From contig NEEC01000021.1 in assembly GCA_002189035.1 (NCBI GenBank), forward strand, positions 1,550,001-1,614,000: a stretch of 64,000 nt of DNA. The letters are read 5' to 3'. This document shows positions 1 to 11,955 of the stretch, one piece after another. Positions within the stretch are counted from its first letter, which is position 1. Each line of letters starts with the position of its first letter. The translations under genes were made by a program, and so were the position numbers. Origin of the DNA: Utricularia gibba (Eukaryota > Streptophyta > Magnoliopsida > Lamiales > Lentibulariaceae). The notes beneath the pieces were generated by a model that worked only from the letters and a program-made list of their open reading frames with translations, ran no database searches and was not told the DNA's origin.

Positions 1-428
1 TCCAGTATTTGGTCTCACGCAATATTTTTTAGGGTTCGTAGTTTTCACCTGAATAATGCAGCGACGACAAAAGATTAAAATTCGCATCTTTATCGCATCA
101 AAATCTCGGCAGACTAAAATCTAGAGTTTGAGCAATTAGCATCAAAGCGTACCTTGAATGCAACAAAGTCGTCCAACTTGTTGGTCAATCGTAACGTACA
201 TGAGATCTGCTTCCTCAATTCAACTTCCAACAGAAAAAAGAGAGAGAGAGAGAGACGATATAAAAACTTGGGAAAATGCAAATCCCAGATCCGTGAGAAG
301 ATACACCAAACAACATCCAAGAATATGAAACTAGGGAATCGTGAAAATGTGAAAAACTAGCAAAGCAAGAGATTACATGGAAACTGAAGCTCGAGTGGTT
401 CGATTTGAAGAAGGTCTCCGGCAGTCAT
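1..428 (-). CDS. VAP27: VAP27-type vesicle-associated membrane protein (MSP domain), 5' part
   Basis: This is the 5' end of a plant VAP27 gene; the rest lies beyond the left edge. VAP27 proteins are tail-anchored ER proteins whose N-terminal MSP domain binds FFAT-type motifs at ER contact sites. Three coding exons are visible: 428-377, 223-153 and 48-1, with GT-AG introns and matching phases. The protein starts MTAGDLLQIEPLELQFPFEL and continues through RKQISCTLRLTNKLDDFVAF and KVKTTNPKKYCVRPNTG, the hallmark MSP strands including the conserved KTTNP..Y.VRPN segment. No frame lesion is seen in this part. The start is the first ATG of exon 1 and matches the family N terminus. The membrane anchor and coiled coil are not in the window, so the exact VAP27 paralogue cannot be given. 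Confidence 0.9.
239..254. repeat. (GA)n microsatellite in VAP27 intron 1
   Basis: Eight uninterrupted AG units lie within the intron between VAP27 coding exons 1 and 2. Confidence 0.8.
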
Positions 429-1006
429 TTCTCAGCGGATCGCTCTAAATTTTGGCAATCGGGGGATTTTGTAGGGATTGAGACGTTGGCGGAGACGCAG
501 AGAGAAGCGAGTTGCAGCCAACCCCAGGGGCGAACAAGGTTCGGAAGGGAAGGAAGAAGCTTCCTTCTAAGCATTTTATATATTTTTTTATAAAGATTAA
601 TATTGATGCTATATATACGGACAATCTGGGAAGGACACGTGGCACTCCATCCTGGGCTTTATTTTTTCCTGTTTTTTTCCCTAGTTTCAGCTAGAAGTGG
701 TAATGACCTGACAGTCAGGAAAGAAGGGAATCTGATATATGAACATCAAATAAGAGAAGCTTCTAACAAGAAAAAGGGAGAATCTTTCTCTTACATGGCT
801 TGTTGTTTCATTCTTCTTCTTTGTCCTGTTTATTTATTACAATGAAATATCACACCACAAGCGAACTTTCAAGCGTGCAAGGCGCTGATATTTTACATCT
901 CATAAACTACATGTATGACATACCTGAAGGAAAAGAAGAATGAAAAGAATTCACACACTTGAAGGACATGGTTATGGATGTGCTTTGTCACACAAGCACT
1001 TGAACT
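429..1006. other. Intergenic: VAP27 5' UTR/promoter and HNH-gene 3' flank
   Basis: The right-hand part is the 3' flank of the minus-strand HNH gene and the left part is the promoter and 5' UTR of VAP27. A purine-rich segment lies at about 715-780. No convincing open frame is present. Confidence 0.5.
576..594 (-). promoter_or_regulatory. TATA-like element of the VAP27 gene
   Basis: Read on the minus strand this is an AT block containing TATAAA-like and TATATAAA cores, about 150 bp upstream of the VAP27 start codon. That spacing leaves a plausible 5' UTR. It is inferred from sequence only. Confidence 0.4.
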
Positions 1007-3711
1007 CTAGTTCATTATTGCCTTCTTCACTGCTTTGAAAGATGATCTGATGAAACTGTTTCTTGATAGGTCATGCTTGTCATCCATGGCAGAAGGTTTC
1101 TTTCTCAAGGAGTCTACTTTCTTTTTCATGCCTTGGATGAGGGATGGAGAAGAAGGGATTCGTCGAAACTCAGCTCCTTTGTTCCTTCTCATTCTATCAT
1201 CAGGGCTGCTCATTCTCCTCATACCTTGACCATTGGAAACCATACCTTGTTCATTCGTTTTATCTGTTAGTATTCTGTAGGGAGGATCGTTGAAGTATGT
1301 ATTGGTTGCTCTTGTTTTCACATTGTGTGGTGGTGTCTTCTCGTTTTCCTTTTCACCTTCTTCGATTCTTTCAGCACAATGCGGTTCCTCAGGATTAGAA
1401 CTTCTGATATCTCTGTGGGGAATTTTCATTCAGCCTCTTGATCAATTCCTCACTTCTAGTTGCATCATTTTCAGCTTCCTCTTCTTGTTTCTCCTCCAGA
1501 AACTTCAACCATTTCTCTATATTTTCTTTGCCACGTTCTCCTCTTTTGCTCTTTTCATCTGGATCTAGGTGAACGTTCGCATCCCGTCGGTGTCATTTAC
1601 ATCCACACCTGTTCCCAGCACTGTAATCTTGGTACTAGTTTCTCTCTTTGCTTCAACGACTCTTCCTCCTCACATTTCTCATTTAAATGCAACAACATTT
1701 CTGGTTCGTTGAGAGTAGTAGGTATGATCTCCGGCAGCGGCTTGCAATCATCTTTCATTTGCATTGTAGAACTCTGTTCAATTCGAGGCAAACCATCTTG
1801 ACACAGAGTATCATATGTTCTTGACCTTTTCCTGGAATGCTCAATCGCTGGAATTATCCTTTTCTCCAGCTCTTCCCTTTGCTTAGATCTTTCAAAGAGT
1901 TCCCTCTCAGCGGAATCACAAAGCGCTTTCTGGGCTTCAAGTCTCGCAAAAAGAGCACTTGCTGCTGCTTGATTCAGCCGCATTTGTTCCTTGTAGACAG
2001 AACTCCTTGAAAAGAAAACAACATGAGAACAATCAACTAAAAGAACAACCATTATAATGAACTCACTGGTGCATCGAGTCTCTGATCATCTTCTCCAGCA
2101 TTATCCTGTAAGATGATTGTGATTCTACAAGGCGACGGCACTTTTCAGCCCGGCGCTGTTTCTTCATCAAAATAGCCTCCAGCTCTTGTATAGACACCTT
2201 TTCCTCTTCGCTTTTCTGGTGAATTTCACTTACTTCATTGTCTAGCTTCTGTATTTCTGCCTGCATCTTTGCCGCTGCTTCTCTCTGCTTCAACGAGTCT
2301 CTAGCCATAGCAATTGCTTGATACGGGTTGGCAGCCTGCATTGGGTCTTCATTTTCTTTAAGAAGGTGCTTTGTTTTCCTCGCAGCTAGAGACAAGCCAA
2401 ACAAAGCAGCTATTAGGATCAAACTAAAATGAGTCACTAGAATTCGAGCTTGATCCTCACCCACTATAGGCGTGCCTGATCTAGGCCTTCTATTAAAATC
2501 TAGTGATTTCAATGGACCTTCACACGGATCTTTTCTCGTTAGAACAACAGCAGCTGGAGCAAGGCCTACTTGCCTTCCTGCTTCCAAGAAATGTCGAGGG
2601 AAAGTATGAAAATCCACTGTCTGCGACGCATGTAGTTCCTGACTCTCCCCGTCATAAAATAACCACGAGTAGGCCCTTCTCCTGAAACGAGAACAGCTCG
2701 TTCTTTCCATTCAAATAAACTGCAGAATTTTCAGCACTTTGAAATCGTAAATAACCATTGCAACTAACCTGAAGTCGGAATTGGACGATGCAAAAATGGA
2801 TAAGAACTGGTTAATCGAAATCCCAAGCTGAAAATCCCACCAAGGAATGAGAAACTCCAACTTGTTTTGTTTACGTTGCAGACTTGCAACTGCAGGATTC
2901 TGAGGTTGCTCGGAACTGTCATTCCGCCCCCTGCAGTTTCATGCACGAACTTAGAAACCCGAAGAAACCAACAAAGCTAAAATCTTCAAAGTGTCGTTTA
3001 CTTGAACCAGTTTCTTACTTGAGCACGGAAACCAATGGTCAATGTCCCATGCCAGAGGTGAAGCTGCATCCGCATGATAGTACAAGACATTACCATAGGG
3101 ATCGACTCGAATCATTTCCGGATCAAAGCCAGCATTTCTGAAAGAAAAAAGAAATACTAGTCTTTTCACCAAAAAAGATACATAGAAAATGAAGCATTAG
3201 CGGACAAAACAAAAAGGAAACCCCTTTCAGTTACCCAAGATGATTGAGCTGTTTCCAAAGAAGATTAATAAATATCTTGGGCTTGGCAGTACACTTTCTC
3301 TGAGGATTAATGACAGGAAATAGATCATCGACAACTTGTGCCCTTGAATCCTACATAATCAACAAACAAATAGTCCGTTGTAAAAACCAAATTTCTTCTC
3401 AAATCTCTCTCAGAAAACCCCTCAAACTCCAATGCATTATAGCAACGGAAAAGTGTTTCAGGCCTTTCATCGAACAGAAATACCACAACTCCATAATTCA
3501 CTCCAATTCCTCATAATAAACAAGACCAAGTTTTCCAAGGCTCAATCACCTCTTGACGGGACAAAGCGTAAGGATTGAAAGTAAAAGGCGGGCCGTTGGA
3601 GAAGGGCCCAATCCCCTGTCGCGGCAGAGCTTGGCGTAGGCTCTTGGTACCCCAGGAGCTCGTCGACGGCCATTTCTCCGCCGTGAACAGAATATCACCC
3701 GCACTCTCCAT
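1007..3711 (-). CDS. HNH-nuclease-like domain protein with C-terminal coiled coil, function unknown
   Basis: Seven coding exons: 3711-3550, 3350-3235, 3137-3019, 2930-2769, 2681-2461, 2385-2067 and 2005-1007. Exons 3 and 4 encode an HNH signature: WDIDHWFPC (D126-H127, P130), then a GG pair, NLRIL and a CN pair. This fits the general DH..P...GG....NL....CN pattern. Exons 6 and 7 encode a long charged coiled coil rich in E, K, R and Q, and a basic C terminus ending SSFKAVKKAIMN. I recognise it as a plant protein family but know no assigned function; nuclease activity is inferred only from the motif. The frame is damaged. Exon 4 lacks one base in the T-run at 2864-2867 (A-run on the coding strand). 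Exon 7 needs shifts near 1600-1620, 1565 and 1427 to keep the conserved-looking reading. Confidence 0.7.
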
Positions 3712-4206
3712 CTCGGAGGAATCAAAGCTGAGAGCGCAAAACCAAGAGAAGGTCTCTGTGCGTGGATTTACACAACGGTCGGATACTGGAAGCCATTGTT
3801 GCAGTTTTTGAAAAAAGAAGAAACCGGTAGGCCAACGGCTAGCTGACGACAAATTGGAGTATTGTGGGCCCCATCTGCTACTCACTTATTGCCCTATTTA
3901 ATTAATTATGATTAATGAGCTTTCCCTTTAATGATTGGAGTTTGTTAGAAATTAGAATTATTAATATTTTACGAATATTTGTATTTATTTATTCATGGCT
4001 CATTAACCTTTTAAAAAGTAGCCCATTTTGTTTCTACATGGGCCACTCACCAAGCCCCAAAGTTCCAGAGGCTACACGACGCCGTTTTGCGAGTTCGGGA
4101 AACCCTTCCGTCGTTTTTCCATTGTTCGAGACCCTGAGCTCGCTAGAGAACGGAGATTTCGAACTCAGCCTTACGAGCTCCGGCGTGTTGGATTGTCTGC
4201 TGATTA
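3712..4206. promoter_or_regulatory. Short divergent promoter, HNH gene / CCT1
   Basis: Only 495 bp separate the two start codons. The segment holds a TGGGCC/GGCCCC-type element near 3867-3875 and a very AT-rich core at 3890-4015. It must contain both 5' UTRs and both promoters. There is no other gene. Confidence 0.55.
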
Positions 4207-7200
4207 ATGGCGATTCATGCTCAGACTCCTGATATTTCCGGTGACGGCAGTCTGGACAGGATGTTCGCACGCAGAACGGTAAAAAGTCTACTTCTTTGGC
4301 TCTTGGAAGTAATGCTTCGAAATGGATGGTGATGTGTATCTTCTTTTCTTGTTATAATGCGTTTCGTTGGGCGTGTATGCAGTTGTAGCTTGCCAGGCAG
4401 TCGCAAACATTGTCAAATCCTCGCTTGGTCCTGTTGGCCTCGACAAGGTGCCACTTTGTTTAGTACATTTTTTCCATTTCGTCGATGTCGTCCTGAATTG
4501 GAAATCAAGAAGTCATTCTTTGGGTTGATTATGCTGTTTCACTTCAGCATCCATTCGCGTCATTTGAGCCAACGCTTCGTGCTTTGTTTTGTGTCGTTCA
4601 ATGCATGAAAAGTTATTGTGATTTAATCTAATATTAATAAATCTGTTTATGTAATACCTTTATCAAAAAGGCACTGTCGATTAGTCGAAGACCCTTAAAG
4701 GCACTGTAGTATGTGTATCTTAATGACAAAACCAGCAACGTGAAATGGTTTGATCTTGTTTTATATCAGATATGCTTATGCTGGTGAGTTTTTGCTGCAG
4801 TATACTGAATTTTGAATTTTTCTCCTATATTTGACTTTAAACTTCAGATGCTTGTGGATGACATTGGTGATGTGACAATCACAAATGATGGTGCCACTAT
4901 ATTGAAAATGCTTGAAGTTGAGCATCCTGCAGCCAAGGTGAATGAGTTGTCTTTTATCGTTTAGTATTGGAGACCATCGTTCTTATCTACCCTGCCTTGT
5001 TGTGTAGGTTCTTGTTGAGTTGGCCGAATTGCAAGATCGAGAAGTTGGTGATGGAACAACTTCTGTGGTCATCATAGCCGCAGAGTTGCTCAAGGTGCAT
5101 ATTCTGCGTATTGGTTATTGTGTAAACAATGTAAATACTGTCCACGGTTAGTGGATGATGAATGATTTTTGTTTCTCACTTTTTCTTTATCATTTTCTTC
5201 AGAGAGCTAACGATTTAGTGAGAAATAAGATCCACCCAACGTCAATTATCAGTGGATACAGAGTGAGCTCATAAGTTTATACATATTACCTCTTTTTTCT
5301 TATTCATTGATTCATTTCACGGTTACTTTTCAGCTTGCGATGAGGGAAGCATGCAAGTATGTAAATGAGAAACTGGCATTGAAGGTAGCAGTCATGTAAT
5401 TACCTTTAATACCAGATCTTCATTTTTTTAGAATCGGTGTAATGAGAGTATGAATTCAAAACATACTCGAACTTGATGTTTCATTATTTATTTTTGCAAC
5501 GGGTGGATTTGAAAATGATTTATGTATTTTCTTTGCTATTATTCATTTTCATTGTCTCCATGAAAAAGATTGAGCTTCGTGTATCACATTTCTAGTCCTT
5601 TGAAAAGTGGTGTATCATTATTTCACTGAGCATCAAGAATCCTTATTGTTTTTTCTCATTCTTTGCTATATTTTTGTAGGTTGAAAAACTTGGAAAAGAC
5701 TCTCTTATAAACTGTGCAAAGACCTCCATGTCCTCAAAGTTGATAGGTTCTGATAGTGACTTCTTTGCAAACCTGGTGGGTTGAAGAAATAAGTTCTTCT
5801 ACATGATAAATTTATACACTTGCGTAATCTTGTCCACATTGCTATGATTTTTGAGTTTTTTTTTCCCATTTTTTCTGTAAGGAGTTGATGATATTTAGTC
5901 TCTTATTATTTTTTCCAAGCCTTAGAACCTGAAGACATTTTTTGCATTCAATGCAACTAAGTCCAAGTTAACTTTAGGTTGTAGAAGCTGTGCAAGCTGT
6001 GAAAACAACAAATGATAAAGGCGAAGTCAGATGTCCAATCAAGGTACTATCAGCAGTTAATGTTTTATTTTTCATCGTGTTACCTTCCCGCGGGATTTGT
6101 TTGCAACCAGCATTACACCATCATCATTATGCCTTTTTACAAGAGCAATAAGTTTTATGATCTTCATGATCTCAGGGAATCAACATTCTTAAAGCCCATG
6201 GGAAAAGTGCAAAAGACAGCTATCTGCTCAAAGGTTATGCTCTCAATACAGGACGTGCAGCACAGGGCATGCCGCTGAGAGTTGCCCCTGCCAAGATTGC
6301 TTGCCTTGATTTTAATCTTCAGAAAACTAAAATGCAAATGGGAATCCAAGTTCTAGTTACTGACCCCAGGGAGCTGGAAAAAATTCGCCAGAGGTGATAA
6401 GTTATTTTCATCTGCTCTTCTTGCTGTTCACAGAAGCTAGAAGTTTTATGGTTATTTTCTATATTATACTTTTGATGTACTAAAAGTGAGAGTATTTCAG
6501 AGAAGCTGACATGACAAAGGAACGCATTGAAAAACTCCTTGATGCAGGAGCAAATGTAATTTTAACAACAAAGGGAATTGATGACATGGCACTCAAGGCA
6601 AGTCATGACTTAGTTCTGTTTTTTGGTGCCTCATTTTGTGCATTGTTTGAGTTGGTGTGTGTGATTTTGTATTGCACAGTATTTTGTGGAGGCTGGTGCG
6701 ATTGCTGTTAGACGAGTAAGAAAGGAAGACTTGCGGCACATTGCCAAGGCAACCGGCGCTACAGCGGTATTTAATGTTTCATCACCAATTTCATTTTTTG
6801 TCCCTAAAACGCGTGTGGAAAATATTTCACTCCTGGGCTTATCCCCGGGCTATTTGGTGCAGGTCTCAACATTTGCTGACATGGAAGGTGAAGAAACGTT
6901 TGATTCTTCCCTTCTAGGTTATGCTGAAGAGTAGTTGAGGAACGTATTGCAGATGATGATGTGATAATGATAAAGGGGACCAAAAATACAAGTGCGGTAT
7001 GGAACTGCAGCATCCCAAATGAAGTTTTTTTTTGTTTGTTTACAACTTTGTGGCCATAATCTAAGGCTAATCTTGATCTGGCCTCAGCAGTCCCCAGTTC
7101 CATCCTTTTCAACTTAACTTTATATCTTGAGGTTGTGTCCCAGGACTGACTTATAAATGCATTTGCTTCAGCTCTCTTTAATCCTTCGAGGTGCCAGTGA

Positions 7201-8096
7201 CTTCATGCTTGATGAAATGGACCGGGCTTTGCACGATGCATTGTGTATTGTCAAAAGAACTCTAGAATCGAACACTGTGAGTGCCTCTTTTCATTTTATG
7301 ATCCTTAGTTTTGAGTTATGTCTTCATCTGAATCGCCTTTTTTTTTTCATCTTCGGCCTGCAGGTTGTTGCTGGTGGAGGTGCCGTTGAGCGCCCTTTCT
7401 GTGTACCTGGAGAACTTGGCTACCACATTGGGATCCAGAGAGCAGCTGGCCATCGCAGAATTTGCTGAGGCCTTACTAATCATACCAAAGGTCTTTTTCT
7501 GTATACACACTGGAACTGGTCAATGGTTCTTCTGCTATTCATATTGCTTACATGGGAAATCGTGAATCTCATGTCCAGGTGCTGCTGTGAATGCTGCTAA
7601 AGATTCAACTGAGCTGGTAGCCAAGCTAAGAGCCTACCACCATACCGCACAAACCAAAGCTGATAAAAAGCATTTGTCAAGGTACACAAATGCCAACAAG
7701 CCAATAATTCCTTCCACTTGGTTTCATTCATCAAGGGGCTACTCTGGAACCATGAAAAGAATGGGATGTATCCTGGACAACCCAGCATCATGACAATAAG
7801 TCCTATTCTCACCCTTTCTCTGCTTTTGGTTCTTTCCACAGCATGGGTCTGGACCTGGTGAAAGGCACAGTGCGCAACAACCTCGAAGCTGGCGTCATCG
7901 AACCTGCCATGAGCAAAGTGAAGATACTTCAGGTTACTGTTCCAGCTCCCGACTTTCCCATATAAACACTGGGATTTCAGCCTAACTCCACTGTTTTCTA
8001 CTACGCCAGTTTGCCACAGAAGCAGCCATTACCATCCTTCGAATCGATGACATGATCAGGCTCGTGAAGGATGAAACCCAGAATGACGAGGACTGA
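4207..8096 (+). CDS. CCT1: T-complex protein 1 subunit alpha (cytosolic chaperonin CCT1)
   Basis: Alpha subunit of the eukaryotic TRiC/CCT chaperonin, which folds actin, tubulin and other cytosolic proteins using ATP. Seventeen exons (4207-4278, 4383-4447, 4848-4937, 5008-5094, 5203-5262, 5334-5384, 5680-5775, 5978-6043, 6176-6393, 6501-6597, 6680-6766, 6863-6996, 7172-7276, 7364-7490, 7579-7681, 7842-7932, 8010-8096) give about 546 residues, the usual length. Diagnostic pieces include [22 protein letters not shown], the ATPase motif GDGTTS and VVAGGGAVE. Intron 10 uses a GC donor (AAG|GCAAGT). Four lesions are shown by exon phase: one base missing near 4245, one near 6931 giving a TAG, two near 7390 where a GAGAG repeat is contracted, and one near 7584. 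A single-copy essential gene is unlikely to carry these, so assembly error is favoured. Confidence 0.95.
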
Positions 8097-8879
8097 AATG
8101 TCGTCTTGCCTGAGCATGGAAGGAAGCTGTAGTTCTGACTTGAACATGGTTGTGCTTTGCGAGCTCCTACACTCTTAGCTGTAGTGTTCTTCCTCCTATT
8201 TGTGTCACCATTCCTGAAACGACATGCTGTTTTGCGGATCTGTCTCCGGTTCAAAGCTTCGTTTTTCAACCGGTCTAATGCTTCAGCTGTTGGACCGTTT
8301 TCAAATGACTCGGAATTCTCAAATGAAACACGGTTCACATTTTTCCAAAGATAATGTTTCGCGAAATTAAAATATATTGGGAATTGCACAGCCATACGTC
8401 TGTGTGGGCCCCACCCAAAATATATTATTTTAAAAATGCGGACGATGAAAAATATACAATAATAATAATGAGACATCCATTTTCCAATTGGGCCCCACGA
8501 GATTTTATAGCGTAATGTTGACATTGTATTTGGAATAATATTCATTAAGATTATAGTCGAATATATTTTTTATATTTATGTCGAATAATTGTTATAATGA
8601 CTCATTAATTAAATTCCTCCAGATAGTCACTAAAATGGAAACAAAATAAAAAAAATTAAGATTTATAATAAATACTGCAAAATAATGTGAAAGGTTATTT
8701 AATGTTTTTATTTTTTTACATATTTGGCCAATATTCTGTGTATATAAATGAGAGAGGAAAGAAGCGTAGGGTCACTGGCGACTTGGTGTTTTCTCCTCCC
8801 TATCATCATCTCGTTTTCTCATCGCCAGTGCTCCGCCGCGTTCCTTCCCCGTCCGATCGGAGTCAACCGGAAGAAGAAG
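8097..8879. other. Intergenic between CCT1 and the PHD-like gene
   Basis: This contains the CCT1 3' UTR, then strongly AT-rich DNA at about 8380-8700, then the 5' leader of the zinc-finger gene. Open frames here look like chance. A TATA-like TATATAAATG at 8739-8748 is a plausible promoter element. Confidence 0.5.
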
Positions 8880-9382
8880 ATGGATGCGCCCACCGTGTGC
8901 TGTATGTGCGGCGACGTTGGGTTCCCGGAAAAGCTCTTCAACTGCTCCAAATGCCGCCACCGCTTCCAACACTCGTACACTCCTCCCCGTCTTCACTTAT
9001 CTTACCGTACACCAGAACACTTATCCGGTCACATCAGGCGCGGTTATTTTGATTCTTTTCTCTATGGCACAGTGAGCCGGAGCAATCGTACCGTGAATTT
9101 CAATAACTCTAACAGTCAATCATGGCGTGTGTGGTGAATACTGGGACAGGTACTGCAGTAACTACTACAGGGAAATCACAGAGGCGACTCCGCTATGTGA
9201 TTGGTGTCAGCGCGAGGAGAGAGACTCGTCATCTGGAAACAAGGTTTTACTCGGAGCAAGTCAGGAAAAGATCACCGGGATCGGGCTCCACGGTGGAAAG
9301 TGAAGCCGCACGGCGGCGGAAAGAGCAACTCCCTCCGGCCCCCACCCGCCGGTATAAGCTTCTCAAGGATGTAATGTGCTGA
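8880..9382 (+). CDS. Small plant PHD-like zinc-finger protein ending RRYKLLKDVMC
   Basis: Two exons, 8880-8974 and 9150-9382. The N terminus reads MDAPTVCCMCGDVGFPEKLF followed by NCSKCRHRFQHS, then YCSNYYRE and LCDWC. Together these give a Cys4-His-Cys3-like zinc-binding array at roughly residues 7-51. The C terminus is TRRYKLLKDVMC, a conserved tail in this plant family, with a low-complexity Ser-rich linker between. Function is not established; PHD-like folds often bind histone tails, but that is only inference here. Exon 2 switches frame between about 9265 and 9290 (two bases missing or one extra). Without that shift a premature TGA cuts off the conserved tail. The ATG at 8880 matches the family N terminus, although the frame is open further upstream. 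Confidence 0.8.
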
Positions 9383-10794
9383 TCCGGTTGGATCTCAGAC
9401 AAGATCCACTAAAGGTAAAAACCCGCATGTAATACTATGAATCCACTAGTCTTGGTCACGTCTTAGTACATGCACTGGGAGACATCATGTGTTTATGAGA
9501 AAAATGTACGTCTATGCAACAACCATTTGGTCAAATGAGCAAGACATGCAAATTAGTCGACTTTTCGAAGAGAATATAACCCTAGAAGTCCGACGATTAT
9601 ATTCCCCCATGACATGCATAAACTAACACTAAAAGTAACATTGACCCATTGTCATGAATTCTATATCTCATATACGATATTGTATGCTTTGATACAACAG
9701 AATCATTTATAAAATACACATAAACCACGTTACACGTGCTTATGGTATTTCTTTATATAAGATTTGCGCGATCATTCTACTTACTTATATCTTTGATGAA
9801 TTCGTGCTTAATTGATGGGGGATTGACTAGCGTGTGAACATGTTTAGGGTGGGGACATGTTCAAAACAACAAGAATTGACAACGCTTGACTTTAAAATGA
9901 ATTAGAGGGAAGACACGGTCAAGCATCATGACTACTAAGGGACAAAAATAGAAGATGTAAGGACATTGGGAGGCTGAAGTTGATTGATTGGCCGGATATT
10001 GAATAGTGAGTCCACATTACTGTGCTAATTTGTGTATATTTGAAAGGTCGGGGACTAGAAACGAATAAATGAAATCTTGGGGTTAGGGCTCTCATTGGGT
10101 AAATGTAAACGGTTGGGCCGGTTGGACCCTCATGCCCATCGGCCAGCTCAATAGTTGGCCCATTAGGATTATATCATGTAAAACCCAATCAGCGCTATAC
10201 ACCCAATTCAATCGTCGGGGTCGCGTTGGCCTGGCCCTGGATTTGCCGCCGGTGATCGTGTTTTAGTTCCTCCGACGCCGCTGCTTGTGAGACGCGACAC
10301 GTATGGTCGATTGACGCCTTTTCTTCCCGCCCACTCATTTTCCAGGTGGAGATTTTTGCCTCTCTTCCGTCCTTTCTGCGGTTTACTGCTAGGGAATGGG
10401 ATCGCCCAGGCAGCTATTTTAGATATTCACCCTAAGGCGATTTCCTGAAAAGCACTAGTAGTTGGATATCCAATTCGTTTCAGGGGGAGTTAATCAGTGA
10501 CCTTGACTTTCCATCGCTTTAGTCAAACTGGCATTCTTTTCACTACCCCTAATCTTGCATTCTGTTGTGAGTCTTTTTTCCGAGAGGAGCGGACATTGTT
10601 GAGTAAGCTTCTTTGTTTTTTTTTAAAACATTGTTCTTCCAGTTGGAAATAATGATCCCTAGTTGTGGTTCTTTGAGTGGAATTAGCGAGTAATGTTATC
10701 AATCATGATTAATGAATGAAATCTTCTTTTTATCAGGTGGGTATTCGTAGAAGGAAATCTGTTTGTATCGGGACTCAGGATCGAGCTAGAGGCT
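9383..10794. other. Intergenic region and VPS25 promoter/5' UTR
   Basis: AT-rich intergenic DNA lies at 9400-10080. From about 10080 to 10350 it becomes GC-richer and looks like a promoter, with site II-type motifs TGGGCC at 10114-10119 and GGCCCA at 10157-10162. A probable 5' UTR intron ends at the CAG at about 10736-10738, before the ATG at 10795. No coding gene was seen. Confidence 0.5.
10114..10162 (+). promoter_or_regulatory. Pair of site II (TGGGCY) elements upstream of VPS25
   Basis: TGGGCC at 10114 and its reverse complement GGCCCA at 10157 are 43 bp apart. Such pairs are common in plant housekeeping promoters bound by TCP factors. The role here is inferred. Confidence 0.4.
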
Positions 10795-11955
10795 ATGCAG
10801 ACCTGGGTGATTTCAAGCTGCCGAATTTTCACACTTTACGTAATACTCCTTTCTCCATAATGTCTCAAGTTAAAGTGCTTTAGTTTGCCATCACATTTCG
10901 CATGTTAAAGCTCGATCTTTTCATATTCTTGTAGCTTACAGCCAGTGAGGGATACTAGAGAGAAGCAAACACAACTATGGAAGGAACTAATAATTGAATA
11001 TTGTCGAACACAAAGGATATTTATAGTTGGACTTGATGAAGATTTTCCGTTGTTCACCAATCCCGTGATTGAACGTAAGTATTGCTAATTTGATTCACTG
11101 TTTATATTTCATTGGATCGGCTATCATTTCCTCTTGCTTTACTCAATGGAATTGAAAACAATGGACACCTGCTGTGAATGTCATAGTGTAATAAATGTAA
11201 ACTGCCTACTATATCATCCAAAATGTTTGTTTCAAGTGAAATATACTTCTTCTTGTTCAGGATCACTGAGCCACGAAGCCAGGGAGGCATTTCTCTCAGC
11301 CTTGGTGGTAGAAGGTTGTCCGCTTTTGTGACGTGACTTCTGTTCCGCAAGTTGGTGGCCTGCTTACACATTTTTATGCTACACAGGTCGAGCAGAATGG
11401 TTGGACAAAAGTCACAAAAAATGCATGCTTCTCTGGCGTCCGATCCAATCCTGGGCTGACTTGATTATAAGCTTTGTTAGTCTCAAATATTCTGATCAAT
11501 CTCTCCCAGAAACAGCTCCCATTCAAGTTCTAACCCTCTGCTCTCAGGTCAAGGATAATGGACTGGAGGACAGTGTGATGACCGTTGAGGAAATCCGCTC
11601 TGGCGTTGAATCTAAAGGGACAGGTAACACCCTGCAGCTCTCTGAAAGCAGCCATGTCAAGTAATTTCTACTTTGATCGAAGGAGCACTACAGTTTAACT
11701 TGTCTATAGATGTGTGTGTTTTGTGGGGATGGAAAGGGTTCAAGGGATTCAAAACCATGATGCGGTTTCTTCTTGTTGATCCAAAGTTTGAGTTCCAAGG
11801 TTCTTTTGCTTAGTCCTTTGTGAATGTTGACAGAGATTCATGGAATGGATAGCACGATTCTGATGCGGGCGTTGAAACACCTGGAGCACAAGGGAAAGCT
11901 AGCAATCTTCAAAGGTACCTCTGCCGATGACCAAGGGGTCAAGTTCTCCTTGTGA
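10795..11955 (+). CDS. VPS25: ESCRT-II subunit VPS25
   Basis: VPS25 is the winged-helix subunit of ESCRT-II, which links to ESCRT-III during sorting of ubiquitinated membrane proteins into multivesicular bodies. Six coding exons: 10795-10839, 10942-11074, 11261-11314, 11387-11475, 11548-11623 and 11834-11955. Recognisable segments are LQPVRDT-like FTLYPVRDTREKQ, EDFPLFTNPVIE, RSLSHEAREAFLSALV, GRAEWLDKSHKKCMLLW, DSVMTVEEIRSG and KGTSADDQGVKFSL. Exons 2-6 are in frame. Exon 1 is damaged: one base is missing right after ATGCAG (about 10801), and about 20 bases are gone near 10826. The second loss removes the otherwise invariant PPY-containing segment between PNF and FTL. Restoring 21 bases would give 179 residues, the family length. 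Confidence 0.93.

Noticed and set aside
6012-6278. 88-codon plus-strand open frame overlapping CCT1 exons 8 and 9
   Set aside because: It runs through the CCT1 intron in another frame. The conserved CCT1 reading [10 protein letters not shown] explains the region.
4207-8096. CCT1 as a pseudogene
   Set aside because: All 17 exons, splice sites and ATPase motifs are conserved. The only defects are short repeat contractions like those in other housekeeping genes in the window, so assembly error is more likely.
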